This document shows, piece by piece, positions 18,353 to 25,982 of a stretch of 64,000 bases of DNA; positions within the stretch are counted from its first letter, which is position 1; the number at the start of each line of letters is the position of its first letter. The position numbers and the translations under genes are program-made. Under the pieces are notes generated by a model. The model saw nothing but the letters and a program-made list of their open reading frames with translations, was not told the origin of the DNA and ran no database searches. The DNA comes from Patulibacter americanus DSM 16676 (lineage in GTDB: Bacteria; Actinomycetota; Thermoleophilia; Solirubrobacterales; Solirubrobacteraceae), in contig NZ_ATUD01000001.1 of NCBI RefSeq assembly GCF_000420025.1, forward strand, positions 824,877 through 888,876. The letters run 5' to 3'.

Positions 18353-19636
18353 TCAGCGCTCGACGATGGCGACGACGCCGATGCCGCCGGCGGCGCAGAT
18401 CGAGATCAGGCCGCGGCCGCCGCCCTTCTCGTCCAGCGCCTTCGCCAGGCTGGCGACGATGCGGCCGCCGGTCGCGGCGAACGGGTGCGCGGCGGCGAGC
18501 GAGCCGCCGTTGACGTTCAGCTTGGAGCGGTCGATCGGGCCCAGCGGCGTGTCGCGGCCGAGCTTGACCTTGTTGAAGGTCGGGTCCTCCCACGCCTTCA
18601 GCGTCGAGAGCACCTGGGCGGCGAACGCCTCGTGGATCTCGAAGAGGTCGAAGTCGTCGAAGGTCAGGCCGTGGCGGTCGAGCAGCTTCGGCACGGCGTA
18701 GGCCGGGGCCATCAGCAGGCCCTCCTCGCCCTTGACGTAGCCCACGGCCTCGGTCTGGGCGTCCGTGAAGTACGCCAGGACGGGCAGCCCGTTGGCCTTC
18801 GCGTACTCCTCGCTGGCGAGCAGCACGGTCGACGCGCCGTCGGAGAGCGGGGTCGAGTTGCCGGCGGTCATCGTGCCGTCGGGGCCGCCGAAGACGGGCT
18901 TGAGCTTCGCCAGCTTCTCGAGCGAGGAGTCCGGGCGCAGGTTCTGGTCGCGCTCCAGGCCCTCGAAGGGCGTGATCAGGTCGTCGAAGAACCCACGGTC
19001 GTACGCGGCGGCGAGGTGCTGGTGCGACGCGACGGTCAGCTCGTCCTGCGCCTCGCGGGTGATCCCCCACTCCTTCGCGGTGATCGCCTGGTGCTCGCCC
19101 ATCGAGAGGCCGGTGCGCGGCTCGCCGTTCTTGGGCGCCTCGATCGAGATGTCGCCCGGGCGGATCTGCAGCAGCGCCTTCACCCGGTCGCCGTTGCCCT
19201 TGGCGCGGTTGACGGCCATGAGCTTCTTGCGCAGCTTCTCGCCGATGGCGATCGGGGCGTCGGACGTGGTGTCGACGCCGCCCGCGATCCCGACGTCGAT
19301 CTGCCCGAGGGCGATCTTGTTGGCGATGTAGATCGTGGCCTGCAGGCCGGTGCCGCACGCCTGCTGCAGGTCGACGGCCGGCGTGGCCTTGTCGAGCCGC
19401 GAGCCGAGCACGACCTCGCGCACCATGTTGAAGTCGCGCGCGTGCTTGAGCACCGCGCCGGCGGCGACCTCGCCGAGCTTCTTGCCCTCGAGGTCGAACC
19501 GGTCGATCAACCCGTCGAGCGCGGCGGCGAGCATGTCGCTGTTGGACGCCTGCGCGTAGGGGCCGTTCGAGCGGGCGAACGGGATGCGGTTGCCGCCGAC
19601 GATGGCGACACGACGGACGGTCTGGGTCTCGGGCAT
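18353..19636 (-). CDS. fadA2: Acetyl-CoA C-acyltransferase (thiolase), FadA2 type
   Basis: A 427-residue type II thiolase of full length. The nucleophile Cys is in QQACGTGLQA near residue 95. The second set is IHEAFAAQ near 338 and AHPFAATGGR near 383, and the C-terminal catalytic Cys is in CAAGGIGVV. It should condense or cleave acyl-CoA chains with acetyl-CoA. It heads the fadA2-fabG4-maoC operon and has a GGAGAG Shine-Dalgarno sequence. A palindrome, TACCGTCGGTA, lies 23 nt upstream. A 40-bp copy of its first 13 codons recurs at 23902-23941 with two synonymous changes, so this start was once next to other DNA or was duplicated. Confidence 0.94.
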   Translation of the reverse strand: MPETQTVRRVAIVGGNRIPFARSNGPYAQASNSDMLAAALDGLIDRFDLEGKKLGEVAAGAVLKHARDFNMVREVVLGSRLDKATPAVDLQQACGTGLQATIYIANKIALGQIDVGIAGGVDTTSDAPIAIGEKLRKKLMAVNRAKGNGDRVKALLQIRPGDISIEAPKNGEPRTGLSMGEHQAITAKEWGITREAQDELTVASHQHLAAAYDRGFFDDLITPFEGLERDQNLRPDSSLEKLAKLKPVFGGPDGTMTAGNSTPLSDGASTVLLASEEYAKANGLPVLAYFTDAQTEAVGYVKGEEGLLMAPAYAVPKLLDRHGLTFDDFDLFEIHEAFAAQVLSTLKAWEDPTFNKVKLGRDTPLGPIDRSKLNVNGGSLAAAHPFAATGGRIVASLAKALDEKGGGRGLISICAAGGIGVVAIVER

Positions 19637-20138
19637 GGCTGACTCTCCGGGGCGATTCGTACCGTCGGTAGGACGGAGGATGCATCAAGGGTAGCGGGCC
19701 GGGGGTCGACGCCCGCCTCGGGCGGGCGTGATGGTCGCTTTCGCCTCGCTGAGCAGCGGATGCCCGAAGACCTCGCGCTGACGCTGGGGCGTTGCCGGAT
19801 CAGCCCTCCGATCCCGGGAATCCGCACTCTGCTGGCCCTCATGCGCCGCGTGACTTGCCGGCACGCGCATGCCCGCCACCCGCGTCTCCGGGTGCCCACC
19901 AGAGCAGCAGGGTTGCCGGCACGCTCGGGCACACGGGAGCCCGAATCCATCGCGGACAGTCGGGAGACCCGAGCGCACCCGGCGCAGGGCCTGAAATGAC
20001 CTCGGGCCGACAACTCGACGTGGCCGGTCGGCCGGCCACCCCTGCGACGGCAACCTCGAACGCCCTCATCAACCCGGCAGGCGGGACGGTCCGCACAAAG
20101 ATGTCTCGGGGCCGAGGCTCGTTCGGTCAGGTTCGCGC
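19637..20138. other. Gap between fadA2 and the rhs immunity gene
   Basis: About 500 nt with no gene I can support. Open frames of 79-122 codons exist on both strands, but their predicted proteins have no domain and an Arg/Pro-rich, shadow-like composition. Apart from the fadA2 promoter region I see a 12-bp direct repeat, TTGCCGGCACGC (19855-19866 and 19913-19924). The composition is less GC-extreme than the flanking operon. Confidence 0.5.
19660..19670. promoter_or_regulatory. Palindrome TACCGTCGGTA upstream of fadA2
   Basis: A perfect 11-bp palindrome around a central T, 23 nt upstream of the fadA2 ATG. Size and position suit a TetR-family operator of lipid genes. No TetR gene is in the window, so the binding protein is unknown. 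Confidence 0.4.
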
Positions 20139-20471
20139 CTAGTCCCTGCCTCCAGAGCCAGTGCGCCACGGAAGATGGTCCCGATTCGTCCCGGAGCTGT
20201 AGTACTGGACCTTCGACCCGTCACCCACCGCATCCGCGATTCGGTCCGCCAGATGGAGACCCGCGTCGTCTAGTGCGAGGATCCGTTCAAGATTGGTGCC
20301 GGATGGCGCCTTGAGGCTTCGCGGAAGCAGAGGCTCGTACTCGTCCTGCCAGCGAAGGATGTCCCTCTGGAGATCATCGGGAAGGCCCAGTTCGCCCATG
20401 TCAACAGGGCCCTCACCAAGTTCAACAATCGAGACTTCATAGAAGTCGGCGAACAGAGTCAGGTACTTCAC
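20139..20471 (-). CDS. Candidate immunity protein for the Rhs toxin
   Basis: A 110-residue acidic, probably cytoplasmic protein of no family I recognise. It starts with GTG (KYLTLFADFYEVSIVELGE), and that GTG overlaps the TGA of the rhs gene (GTGA, 20468-20471). Rhs immunity genes almost always follow the toxin tip directly. Position, small size, acidity and AT-richer composition all suit an immunity protein that neutralises the C-terminal toxin by binding. The function is inferred from context only. About 500 nt without a gene separate it from fadA2. Confidence 0.7.
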   Translation of the reverse strand: MKYLTLFADFYEVSIVELGEGPVDMGELGLPDDLQRDILRWQDEYEPLLPRSLKAPSGTNLERILALDDAGLHLADRIADAVGDGSKVQYYSSGTNRDHLPWRTGSGGRD

Positions 20472-23400
20472 CGCTTCCCGTCCCGCCTATCGGAGCTCTT
20501 CTTATTACGGAAGCTGCGGTGCACGATGGTTCGATCCTCTGGGTTGATGGCGAGTTCGAAGTATCCGTCTCGGGAGTTCACGCCCCCACGCTGTCGAAAG
20601 AAGATCGAGCCGTCCTCCTGCAGCCGTGACGGCTGGGCAAAGATTTCGCGATCAAACGAGAACGGGTACCCGTGTCCGACCGGGTCCTTTATCCCCTTGT
20701 GGATCGCCGCTGGGTGGTATCGGTACCCGCGGTCAAGAGGCGTATCCGCAATCTCGCGAAGGCCACGACCGATGCGGGTCCCCTTGGTTGCCGTCCGGAC
20801 AACTGCACCCGCTCCTTTCGCTCCTGCGAGCCCGGTGAAGAGACGTCCGGCGCATCGCCCGACCGTAGTCCCGTCGCACTGGTCGTGCAGCATCGCCTCC
20901 CATGCATCGGCACCGTTCGGCCCGACGAGTTCAGCGAAGCCGGCGCCCGTGGCGCGAAGCGTCGCCCCGGGGTCCCTATAGAGCTGTTTCGCATAGTCCA
21001 CCGTCTCTTTTGCAGCGTCCACGCCGCCCTTCGCCGCCTCGACCTCGAACTCTCCGAGCGCGCGCTGCGGGTTGTCCAGGAAGGAGGACCCGCCACCCCC
21101 TGCCGCGGCCTCGGCCACGCGCAGCGGTGGCAACGGCCCGATATGCGACCCCTCGCCCTCTAGCGGACGTCCCTTCGCAAGGAAGCTGTAGTGCTCGGCA
21201 TTCGCTACGTGCTGCTTGTACTCCTGCCGCTCCGCCTGCCGTCCCGGCGAGTCGGCGCCGTTCGCCTGCGCATCCCGGTTGTGCTTGTCCTTCGGCTCCC
21301 GACCACTCACGTACGCCGGAACGTGCCCGTCGTACTCGCTGTACGTCCCCGGGTTCCCCGCCGTGAACGAGTAACGCGAGTTCGTCAACGGGTCGCTCGC
21401 CAACGTCAGATCCGCCTCCGGGTCCTCGAAGCGGTCCTGTTGCAGGAACCGGCCCGTGCTGGGCTGGTACGCCCGCGCCTGCATGTCGTAGGTGCCGGTC
21501 TCGGCGTCCTTGTAGAAGCCCTGGAAGCGGAACGGGTTCGCCGCCGCCTCGGCCGAGACGTCCTCGTCCTTGCCCACCGGGGCACCGAACGGGTCGGTGT
21601 CGTACGTATTGAGCTTCGTCTCGCCGGTCTTGGGGTCCACCTCCGGCGTCGTCTCGCCGGTATCCGGCTTCTCCAGACCGACGACGGAGCCCTGGGCGTC
21701 GGTGTCGTACGCGCGCCACTCCTTCGTCGCGCCCGAACCCTTCAGGCGGCCCAGCCGCTCGCCCGACGCGGCGTAGTCGTAGGTCTGCTCGCGGCCGTCG
21801 CGACTTTCGCGCGAGAGCTGTTCGGACAGCCCCACGTAGCTGTAGTCGAACGCCACCACGCCCGAGGTCGGGTCGTCCGCTGCCGTCGTGCACGCCGCCT
21901 GTGCGCGCGTGCGACCCTCGTTCTCGTCGCCCGCGCCCGCCGGGTCGGCCGCGCCCTCCAGGCCCGTCACGCGCCGGTCGCGGCGATCGAGCGGGTCGTA
22001 GCAGAACGCCTGGGTGCCGTTCATCGTGCCGGGGTCGGAGTTGTCGACCTCGCCGTGGGCGCGCTGCTGGCCGGCCGTCTGGCGCTCGAACGTGTCGTAG
22101 ACGTTGCGATTCTCGACGACCCACGGCGAGTCGTCGCTGCCGGCGCAGCTCGAGGTCGGGGCGTCGGGCGTGATCTCGTCCTTCGGCGACCCACCCTTCT
22201 TGGTGGTCGTCTTCCGTGCGGTCTGCGTCTGCGACCCGAACGTGTTGTACGAGAAGCAGTCCGTCTGCGTCGACGCCGACTGCACCGCGTTGGCGTCCTT
22301 CGGCGGAACTGCCTTCGAGGTCCGCTCGGCCCGTTCGAGCTGGTCGCCGCGGTAGACGTTGTCGGTCGTGATCGTCGTCTCGACCTCGCCGATGTCGTCC
22401 TGCTCGGCCGTGATGACCTCCACCACCTCAGCCGGCCGCCCGGCGCCGTCGATCCCCTTGTAGCGCGTCGACTTCGCCGGGCTCGCGGCCGTCGGGGCGA
22501 CGTAGTCATCGTCGTCCGGATCCACGTCCTCCGGGATCGCCTCGCCGCTCGCCGTGCGGCGGATGCGGTCCCACTCCGTCAGCTGGTCGCGGGCGTTGTA
22601 CTTCGACGCCCCGCGCTCGTCCTTCGTGCGGTTGCCGTGCTCGTCGTAGGAGTAGTCGTAGGTCTTCGTGTCGCCCTCGGCCGGGGCGGCGCGGCGGCGG
22701 ATGAGCTCGCCACGGCTGTTGTAGAAGCGGCTGTCGACGGTGCGCCTGCCGGGGCTGATCGCCGGCTTGGCGGTCGACCGGCGCTCACCCGACGGCCACC
22801 ACGTCATGTCGGTGGTGCGGTCGGCCTCGCCGCCGAGCGACCCGCCGTCGCGGACGCGCACCTGGGTGTTGCGGTCCTGCTCGTCGTAGGAGTAGGTCGT
22901 CGCCTTGCCGCCCTGGTACTCGTCGTCCTCGGCGTCGTACTGTCCGTCGGCCTGAACGGACCGCACGAGGTTCGGGACGCGCCCGAAGTAGCGGAACACC
23001 GTGTCCTTGCCGCCGGTCCACGTCTCGTCGACGAGGGTCGGGCGCTCCGCCCGGTCGCGGCCGATGTTCGTCTTGCGGACCTCGAGATCCAGGTCCGACG
23101 GCTTGTCGTCCTGCTCCGCGGGCTGGCACTTCTCGGCCTCCTTCGGCGCCGTGTAGTGCATCCAGTCGACGATCTGCGTCAGCGATCCACCGGCGTTGTA
23201 GCGGTAGCTGTAGACCTGCTCCTCGCTGCCCCCCGACGTCCGCCGGCCGCACTTCACCCGCAGCTGGCCGGAACGGAAGAAGGAGCGCTGGATCGTGCGC
23301 CCGCCGCCGACGCTCGACCACAACGTCTGGTTGCCGAGCTGGTCGTAGTCGTACTTCAGGGGGTCGCCGACCGTCGACAGTGCGGCGCCGGTCCTCGCCC

Positions 23401-23506
23401 GCGCCTCCGGGCCGGAGGCCGCAAGAGGACACCCCCTCGCCGTGATCACCATCGTGCCGCGCCAGTCGGCGAACGCATGGTTCGGCGCGGGCGCGGCGGG
23501 CGGCAC
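20468..23506 (-). CDS. Orphan RHS/YD-repeat protein with C-terminal toxin domain, 5'-truncated
   Basis: 1012 codons. Recognisable YD-repeat sequence begins near residue 48 (DPLKYDYDQLGNQTLW) and continues to the RHS core end near residue 729, with NPFRFQGFYKDAETGTYDMQ and RAYQPSTGRFLQQDRFEDPE. After that comes a ~190-residue pre-toxin stretch with a small hydrophobic segment, then a ~85-residue tip. The tip has conserved-looking His and aromatic residues (YHPAAIHKG, HGYPFSFD, GYFELAI, TIVHRSFRNKK). I cannot name the toxin family. Intact Rhs proteins are about twice as long and carry an export domain or signal peptide. Here the frame has a stop at 23603-23605 and no export signal, so this looks like a displaced 3' portion. 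The tip is AT-richer than the core. The start (GTG) is uncertain. Confidence 0.82.
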   Translation of the reverse strand: MPPAAPAPNHAFADWRGTMVITARGCPLAASGPEARARTGAALSTVGDPLKYDYDQLGNQTLWSSVGGGRTIQRSFFRSGQLRVKCGRRTSGGSEEQVYSYRYNAGGSLTQIVDWMHYTAPKEAEKCQPAEQDDKPSDLDLEVRKTNIGRDRAERPTLVDETWTGGKDTVFRYFGRVPNLVRSVQADGQYDAEDDEYQGGKATTYSYDEQDRNTQVRVRDGGSLGGEADRTTDMTWWPSGERRSTAKPAISPGRRTVDSRFYNSRGELIRRRAAPAEGDTKTYDYSYDEHGNRTKDERGASKYNARDQLTEWDRIRRTASGEAIPEDVDPDDDDYVAPTAASPAKSTRYKGIDGAGRPAEVVEVITAEQDDIGEVETTITTDNVYRGDQLERAERTSKAVPPKDANAVQSASTQTDCFSYNTFGSQTQTARKTTTKKGGSPKDEITPDAPTSSCAGSDDSPWVVENRNVYDTFERQTAGQQRAHGEVDNSDPGTMNGTQAFCYDPLDRRDRRVTGLEGAADPAGAGDENEGRTRAQAACTTAADDPTSGVVAFDYSYVGLSEQLSRESRDGREQTYDYAASGERLGRLKGSGATKEWRAYDTDAQGSVVGLEKPDTGETTPEVDPKTGETKLNTYDTDPFGAPVGKDEDVSAEAAANPFRFQGFYKDAETGTYDMQARAYQPSTGRFLQQDRFEDPEADLTLASDPLTNSRYSFTAGNPGTYSEYDGHVPAYVSGREPKDKHNRDAQANGADSPGRQAERQEYKQHVANAEHYSFLAKGRPLEGEGSHIGPLPPLRVAEAAAGGGGSSFLDNPQRALGEFEVEAAKGGVDAAKETVDYAKQLYRDPGATLRATGAGFAELVGPNGADAWEAMLHDQCDGTTVGRCAGRLFTGLAGAKGAGAVVRTATKGTRIGRGLREIADTPLDRGYRYHPAAIHKGIKDPVGHGYPFSFDREIFAQPSRLQEDGSIFFRQRGGVNSRDGYFELAINPEDRTIVHRSFRNKKSSDRRDGKR

Positions 23507-23965
23507 GCGCGAGAGCAGGACACCGACACCAACCGTGAGGCGAGAGAACGGACCGGGAGGCCCGCAAGCCGCGAGCGCCCCGCCTACCCCGTTCCGGTCA
23601 GTTCACCACTGGCGGTAGCCCGCGGCGATGTTTGCGTTTCGCGCGGTGCGCTGGGCGAGCCCGTTGGGAACCTCCAGCTCCCGGCGGCCGCCGGCCCGCA
23701 CCGGCGCTGCGCCGCGTCGCACCACCGCCGCAGCGCCTCCCCCAAGCGCGCCGCTCCGGCGCCAGCTGCGGACGGCCCTCGTCTCTCTCGGACGTGGCCG
23801 CGGGCCGCACGGTCGGCGTTTGGCAGGCCGATCCACTGGCTGACGAGCGAGTGCCGGCACCGAGCTCGGCGGAGCGTCAGAGCGCCCCCGCCGCACAACA
23901 TGACGATGGCGACGCGGCGGACGGTCTGGGTCTCGGGCATGCGGCAATGCTGGTAACCACCCCCT
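23507..23965. other. Gap upstream of the rhs fragment
   Basis: About 460 nt without a supportable gene, apart from the 40-bp fadA2 fragment. Open frames here give Arg/Gly/Ala-rich products with no domain. One in the rhs frame ends NANIAAGYRQW at 23603, directly before the rhs frame reopens. I could not tie it to any transposase. The gap is where the missing 5' part of rhs should be. Confidence 0.45.
23902..23941 (-). pseudogene. Duplicate fragment of the fadA2 start (13 codons)
   Basis: On the minus strand from 23940 the sequence encodes MPETQTVRRVAIV, identical to the first 13 residues of FadA2. At DNA level it matches 19598-19637 at 38 of 40 positions; the two differences are third-base changes in adjacent Arg codons. 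Similarity stops abruptly at both ends, at the ATG and after codon 13. Thus it is a remnant or recombination scar, in direct orientation with fadA2 and about 4.3 kb away. No thiolase reading frame continues from it. Confidence 0.85.
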
Positions 23966-24442
23966 TCAGAGGGGATCAAGAACGTCGCGCGCCTCGTCGG
24001 ACCAGATGGGGAGGTGCGCGAGCGGGCCGGACGCCACCATCTCCCTCAGTGCATCGACCGTCGAGGCGTCCGCGCAGAACGGCAGAACACGTTCGGAGAT
24101 GAAGTGGCACAGCCCCTCGCGCCGTTCCTCTGGTGGCACGTCGGACTCCGCGTCCAGGAGCGCGGAGATGTGCTGCTCCTCCGCGGCGAACATCCCCTCG
24201 GCCCGGGCTCGGATGTGCGCGTCATTCGGTCTTGGATACCGCTCGTGGCCTCCATCCACGGTCGTCAGGCAGAAGCCGACGTTCCAATAGAACGAAGCGG
24301 CGTACTGCGACTTCTGCAGCGAGAAGACGACAATCACCTCGGAAGATCGGACGTACCACAACGCCCCCTTCCGCTCGACGCCGGCTCGCTTCATGCAGGC
24401 AGCGAAGGCGGCACGAACTTCTTTGCTGGTGGTCTCCGTCAT
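23966..24442 (-). CDS. DUF4304 domain protein
   Basis: A 158-residue soluble protein of the DUF4304 type. The pattern is a short N-terminal helix, then GVERKGALWYVRSSEVIVVF, SLQKSQYAASFYWNVGFCLT, and a variable acidic C-terminal half. The family has no proven activity; members often lie near polymorphic toxins or in defence-rich loci, and some may be immunity proteins. Here it is 25 nt from the fadA2 fragment and next to the rhs remnant, which agrees with that idea but does not prove it. I start at MTETTSK (24442); a longer frame opens at 24487. A weak CCCC/GGGG hairpin overlaps the stop codon. Composition is AT-richer than the neighbouring housekeeping genes. Confidence 0.78.
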   Translation of the reverse strand: MTETTSKEVRAAFAACMKRAGVERKGALWYVRSSEVIVVFSLQKSQYAASFYWNVGFCLTTVDGGHERYPRPNDAHIRARAEGMFAAEEQHISALLDAESDVPPEERREGLCHFISERVLPFCADASTVDALREMVASGPLAHLPIWSDEARDVLDPL

Positions 24443-24483
24443 CACGGGCGATCGTACGTATCGACCCGCGTAGTCCAGCCGTC

Positions 24484-24828
24484 TCACGCCTGATGCGTGA
24501 GGAGCCGCAGCCGCCGGGCGATCTCCTGCCGCGGCTCGAGCGGCAGCTCCCCGAGGCGCTTGATCAGCCGGTGGCGGGAGAGCGCGCGGGTCTGCTCGGG
24601 CATCGCGTAGGACACGCGGCGCGGGGTCTGGTTCGGAATCTCGACGCGCACGTGGAGCTTCGGCCCCGGGGTGGTGGTGAGCGGGACGGCGAGCACGATC
24701 TGCAGCGGCGTGTCGTTGAACTCGTTCCGGGTGAGGACGAGCACCGGCCGCGTCTTCTGCACCTCGCCGCCGACCACGGGATCGAGGTTGGCGAGCCAGA
24801 CCTCACCCTGCTTCGGGGTGGTGGTCAC
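24484..24828 (-). CDS. mazF: MazF/PemK family toxin (endoribonuclease)
   Basis: A 114-residue MazF-fold protein. Diagnostic stretches are GEVWLANLDPVVGGEVQKTR, PVLVLTRNEFND, a VPLTTTPG loop and a C-terminal ALSRHRLIKRLGEL helix. The Arg in KTRP and the Thr of VPLTT match the usual catalytic region of sequence-specific mRNA interferases. It starts with a GTG that overlaps the antitoxin stop (GTGA, 24825-24828), so production of toxin is coupled to antitoxin. Length is normal for the family and all core motifs are intact, so it should be active. Confidence 0.93.
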   Translation of the reverse strand: MTTTPKQGEVWLANLDPVVGGEVQKTRPVLVLTRNEFNDTPLQIVLAVPLTTTPGPKLHVRVEIPNQTPRRVSYAMPEQTRALSRHRLIKRLGELPLEPRQEIARRLRLLTHQA

Positions 24829-25076
24829 GCGTTGGCGCTCAGGCCGTCGCCCGCGACGGCCTCCCAGTCGGCGAGCTCCTCTTCGTAGGCGCGACGCTGA
24901 TCGGCGGGCAGGCTCCGCAGGTCCTCCGCCCACTCCCGAACCTCGTCCTGCTCCTCCGCCTGGGCGGCGAGCTCGTCGAGGATCGCCCCCGTCGAGACGC
25001 CTCGGCGCTCGGAGAGCCTGCGGAGGCGGTCGCGGGTGTCGACGCTGACCCGGACGGTGGTCGTCGGAGCGCCCAT
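24825..25076 (-). CDS. Ribbon-helix-helix antitoxin paired with MazF
   Basis: An 83-residue antitoxin. The N-terminal ribbon-helix-helix is TTTVRVSVDTRDRLRRLSER; the acidic C-terminal tail (QDEVREWAEDLRSLPADQRR, then EEELADWE) should thread through the toxin. It is first in the operon and would repress it. I use the ATG at 25076, directly before MGAPTTTVRV; the frame is open to 25112, but that longer form would run through the operator. The perfect palindrome at 25084-25104 lies 7 nt upstream. Confidence 0.92.
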   Translation of the reverse strand: MGAPTTTVRVSVDTRDRLRRLSERRGVSTGAILDELAAQAEEQDEVREWAEDLRSLPADQRRAYEEELADWEAVAGDGLSANA

Positions 25077-25083
25077 GGGGCGA

Positions 25084-25104
25084 GTGTAGACGGCCCGTCT
25101 ACAC
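25084..25104. promoter_or_regulatory. Perfect palindromic operator of the RHH-MazF operon
   Basis: GTGTAGACG (25084-25092), spacer GCC and CGTCTACAC (25096-25104): a perfect 9-bp inverted repeat 7 nt upstream of the antitoxin start. It is the expected place and shape for an RHH antitoxin dimer-of-dimers site and implies autoregulation. Confidence 0.75.
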
Positions 25105-25164
25105 GTGTCCACGGGCCCTCGTGACTTGCCGGCCGCCGCCGACCGCGCCCGCCCCGTGCCTCCC

Positions 25165-25902
25165 TCAGTGCCCGCTCAGCGCCGCCACCATCTGCGCGTG
25201 CGTCCCCCGCGCCTCGGCGAAGCGCAGCGGGTGCACGTTCTCCACGAGCACCTCGTCCGCGTCGGGGTGCGCCGCGAGCAGCTCCATGACCTCGTCGGCG
25301 AAGGCGTCCAGCGGCATGCCGCCGAAGTCGCCCGCCATCAGGTCGGTGTCGACCGCCGGCGGGACGAGCTCGATGACCTGGAGCGGCGTGTCGGACAGCT
25401 GGACGCGCAGGCTCTGGGTGAAGGAGTGGACCGCCGCCTTCGTGGCGTTGTAGGTGGGCGTCATCGCGAGCGGGACGAACGCCAGGCCGGACGACACCGT
25501 CATCAGCACGCCGTCGGGGCGGGCGGTCAGGTGGGGGACGAACGCCGCGATCGTTCGGATCGTGCCGAGCAGGTTCGTCGCGATCGTGGCCTCGCTCGTC
25601 TCGAGGAAGCCCGGGCCGTGGAGGTCCTCCGGGACCATGATGCCCGCCATCGCCACCACGACGTTGAGCTCGGGGTGCGTGCGCAGCAGCTCGTCGCGGG
25701 CGGCCTCGATCGACGCGGGATCGGCCACGTCGACCGCCACGGCGGCCATCCCGTCGTGCTCGGCGACGATGCGGTCCAGCAGCTCGCGGCGGCGTCCGCC
25801 GACGATCACGACGTTGCCGGCGGCGTGCAGCCGCTGGGCCAGCGCGAGCCCGATGCCCGACGTGGCGCCGGGGATGAAGATGGTGTTGCCGGTGGTCTGC
25901 AT
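25165..25902 (-). CDS. SDR family oxidoreductase, DltE-like
   Basis: A 245-residue SDR. It has IPGATSGIGLALAQRL near residue 10, a Ser in MTVSSGLAFVP near 140 and a YNATKAAVHSF catalytic motif near 155. The overall pattern, including the SFTQSLRVQL segment after the active site and VPPAVDTDLM, is like the DltE group (COG3967). The substrate is unknown. A GGAGG Shine-Dalgarno sequence precedes the ATG at 25902; the frame upstream is open but unsupported. Divergent from an XRE-type regulator across a 136-nt gap that has a 12-bp palindrome. Confidence 0.92.
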   Translation of the reverse strand: MQTTGNTIFIPGATSGIGLALAQRLHAAGNVVIVGGRRRELLDRIVAEHDGMAAVAVDVADPASIEAARDELLRTHPELNVVVAMAGIMVPEDLHGPGFLETSEATIATNLLGTIRTIAAFVPHLTARPDGVLMTVSSGLAFVPLAMTPTYNATKAAVHSFTQSLRVQLSDTPLQVIELVPPAVDTDLMAGDFGGMPLDAFADEVMELLAAHPDADEVLVENVHPLRFAEARGTHAQMVAALSGH

Positions 25903-25982
25903 GGTGGTCCTCCGTGGACAGGGCTGGGGTGCCCGATGGACCCAGGATGCGCCCGCGCGCCGGCAGGCGAAAGAGGAGCGTG

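Noticed and set aside
19855..19924. Two TTGCCGGCACGC repeats as the start of a CRISPR or iteron array
   Set aside because: Only two copies, short, with unequal surroundings; chance repeats of this size occur in such GC-rich DNA.
19685..20096. Open frames of 79-122 codons on both strands between fadA2 and the immunity gene
   Set aside because: No start signal, no domain, and the frames mirror each other. I treat the stretch as non-coding.
23603..23947. A possible transposase remnant ending NANIAAGYRQW ahead of rhs
   Set aside because: No DDE or tyrosine-recombinase motif and no terminal inverted repeats; I cannot support a mobile element.
23584..23979. A 131-codon frame that begins with the FadA2 N-terminus and could be read as a fusion protein
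   Set aside because: After 13 thiolase residues it turns into Arg/Ala-rich sequence with no homology I can see. It is best explained as a scar, not a gene.
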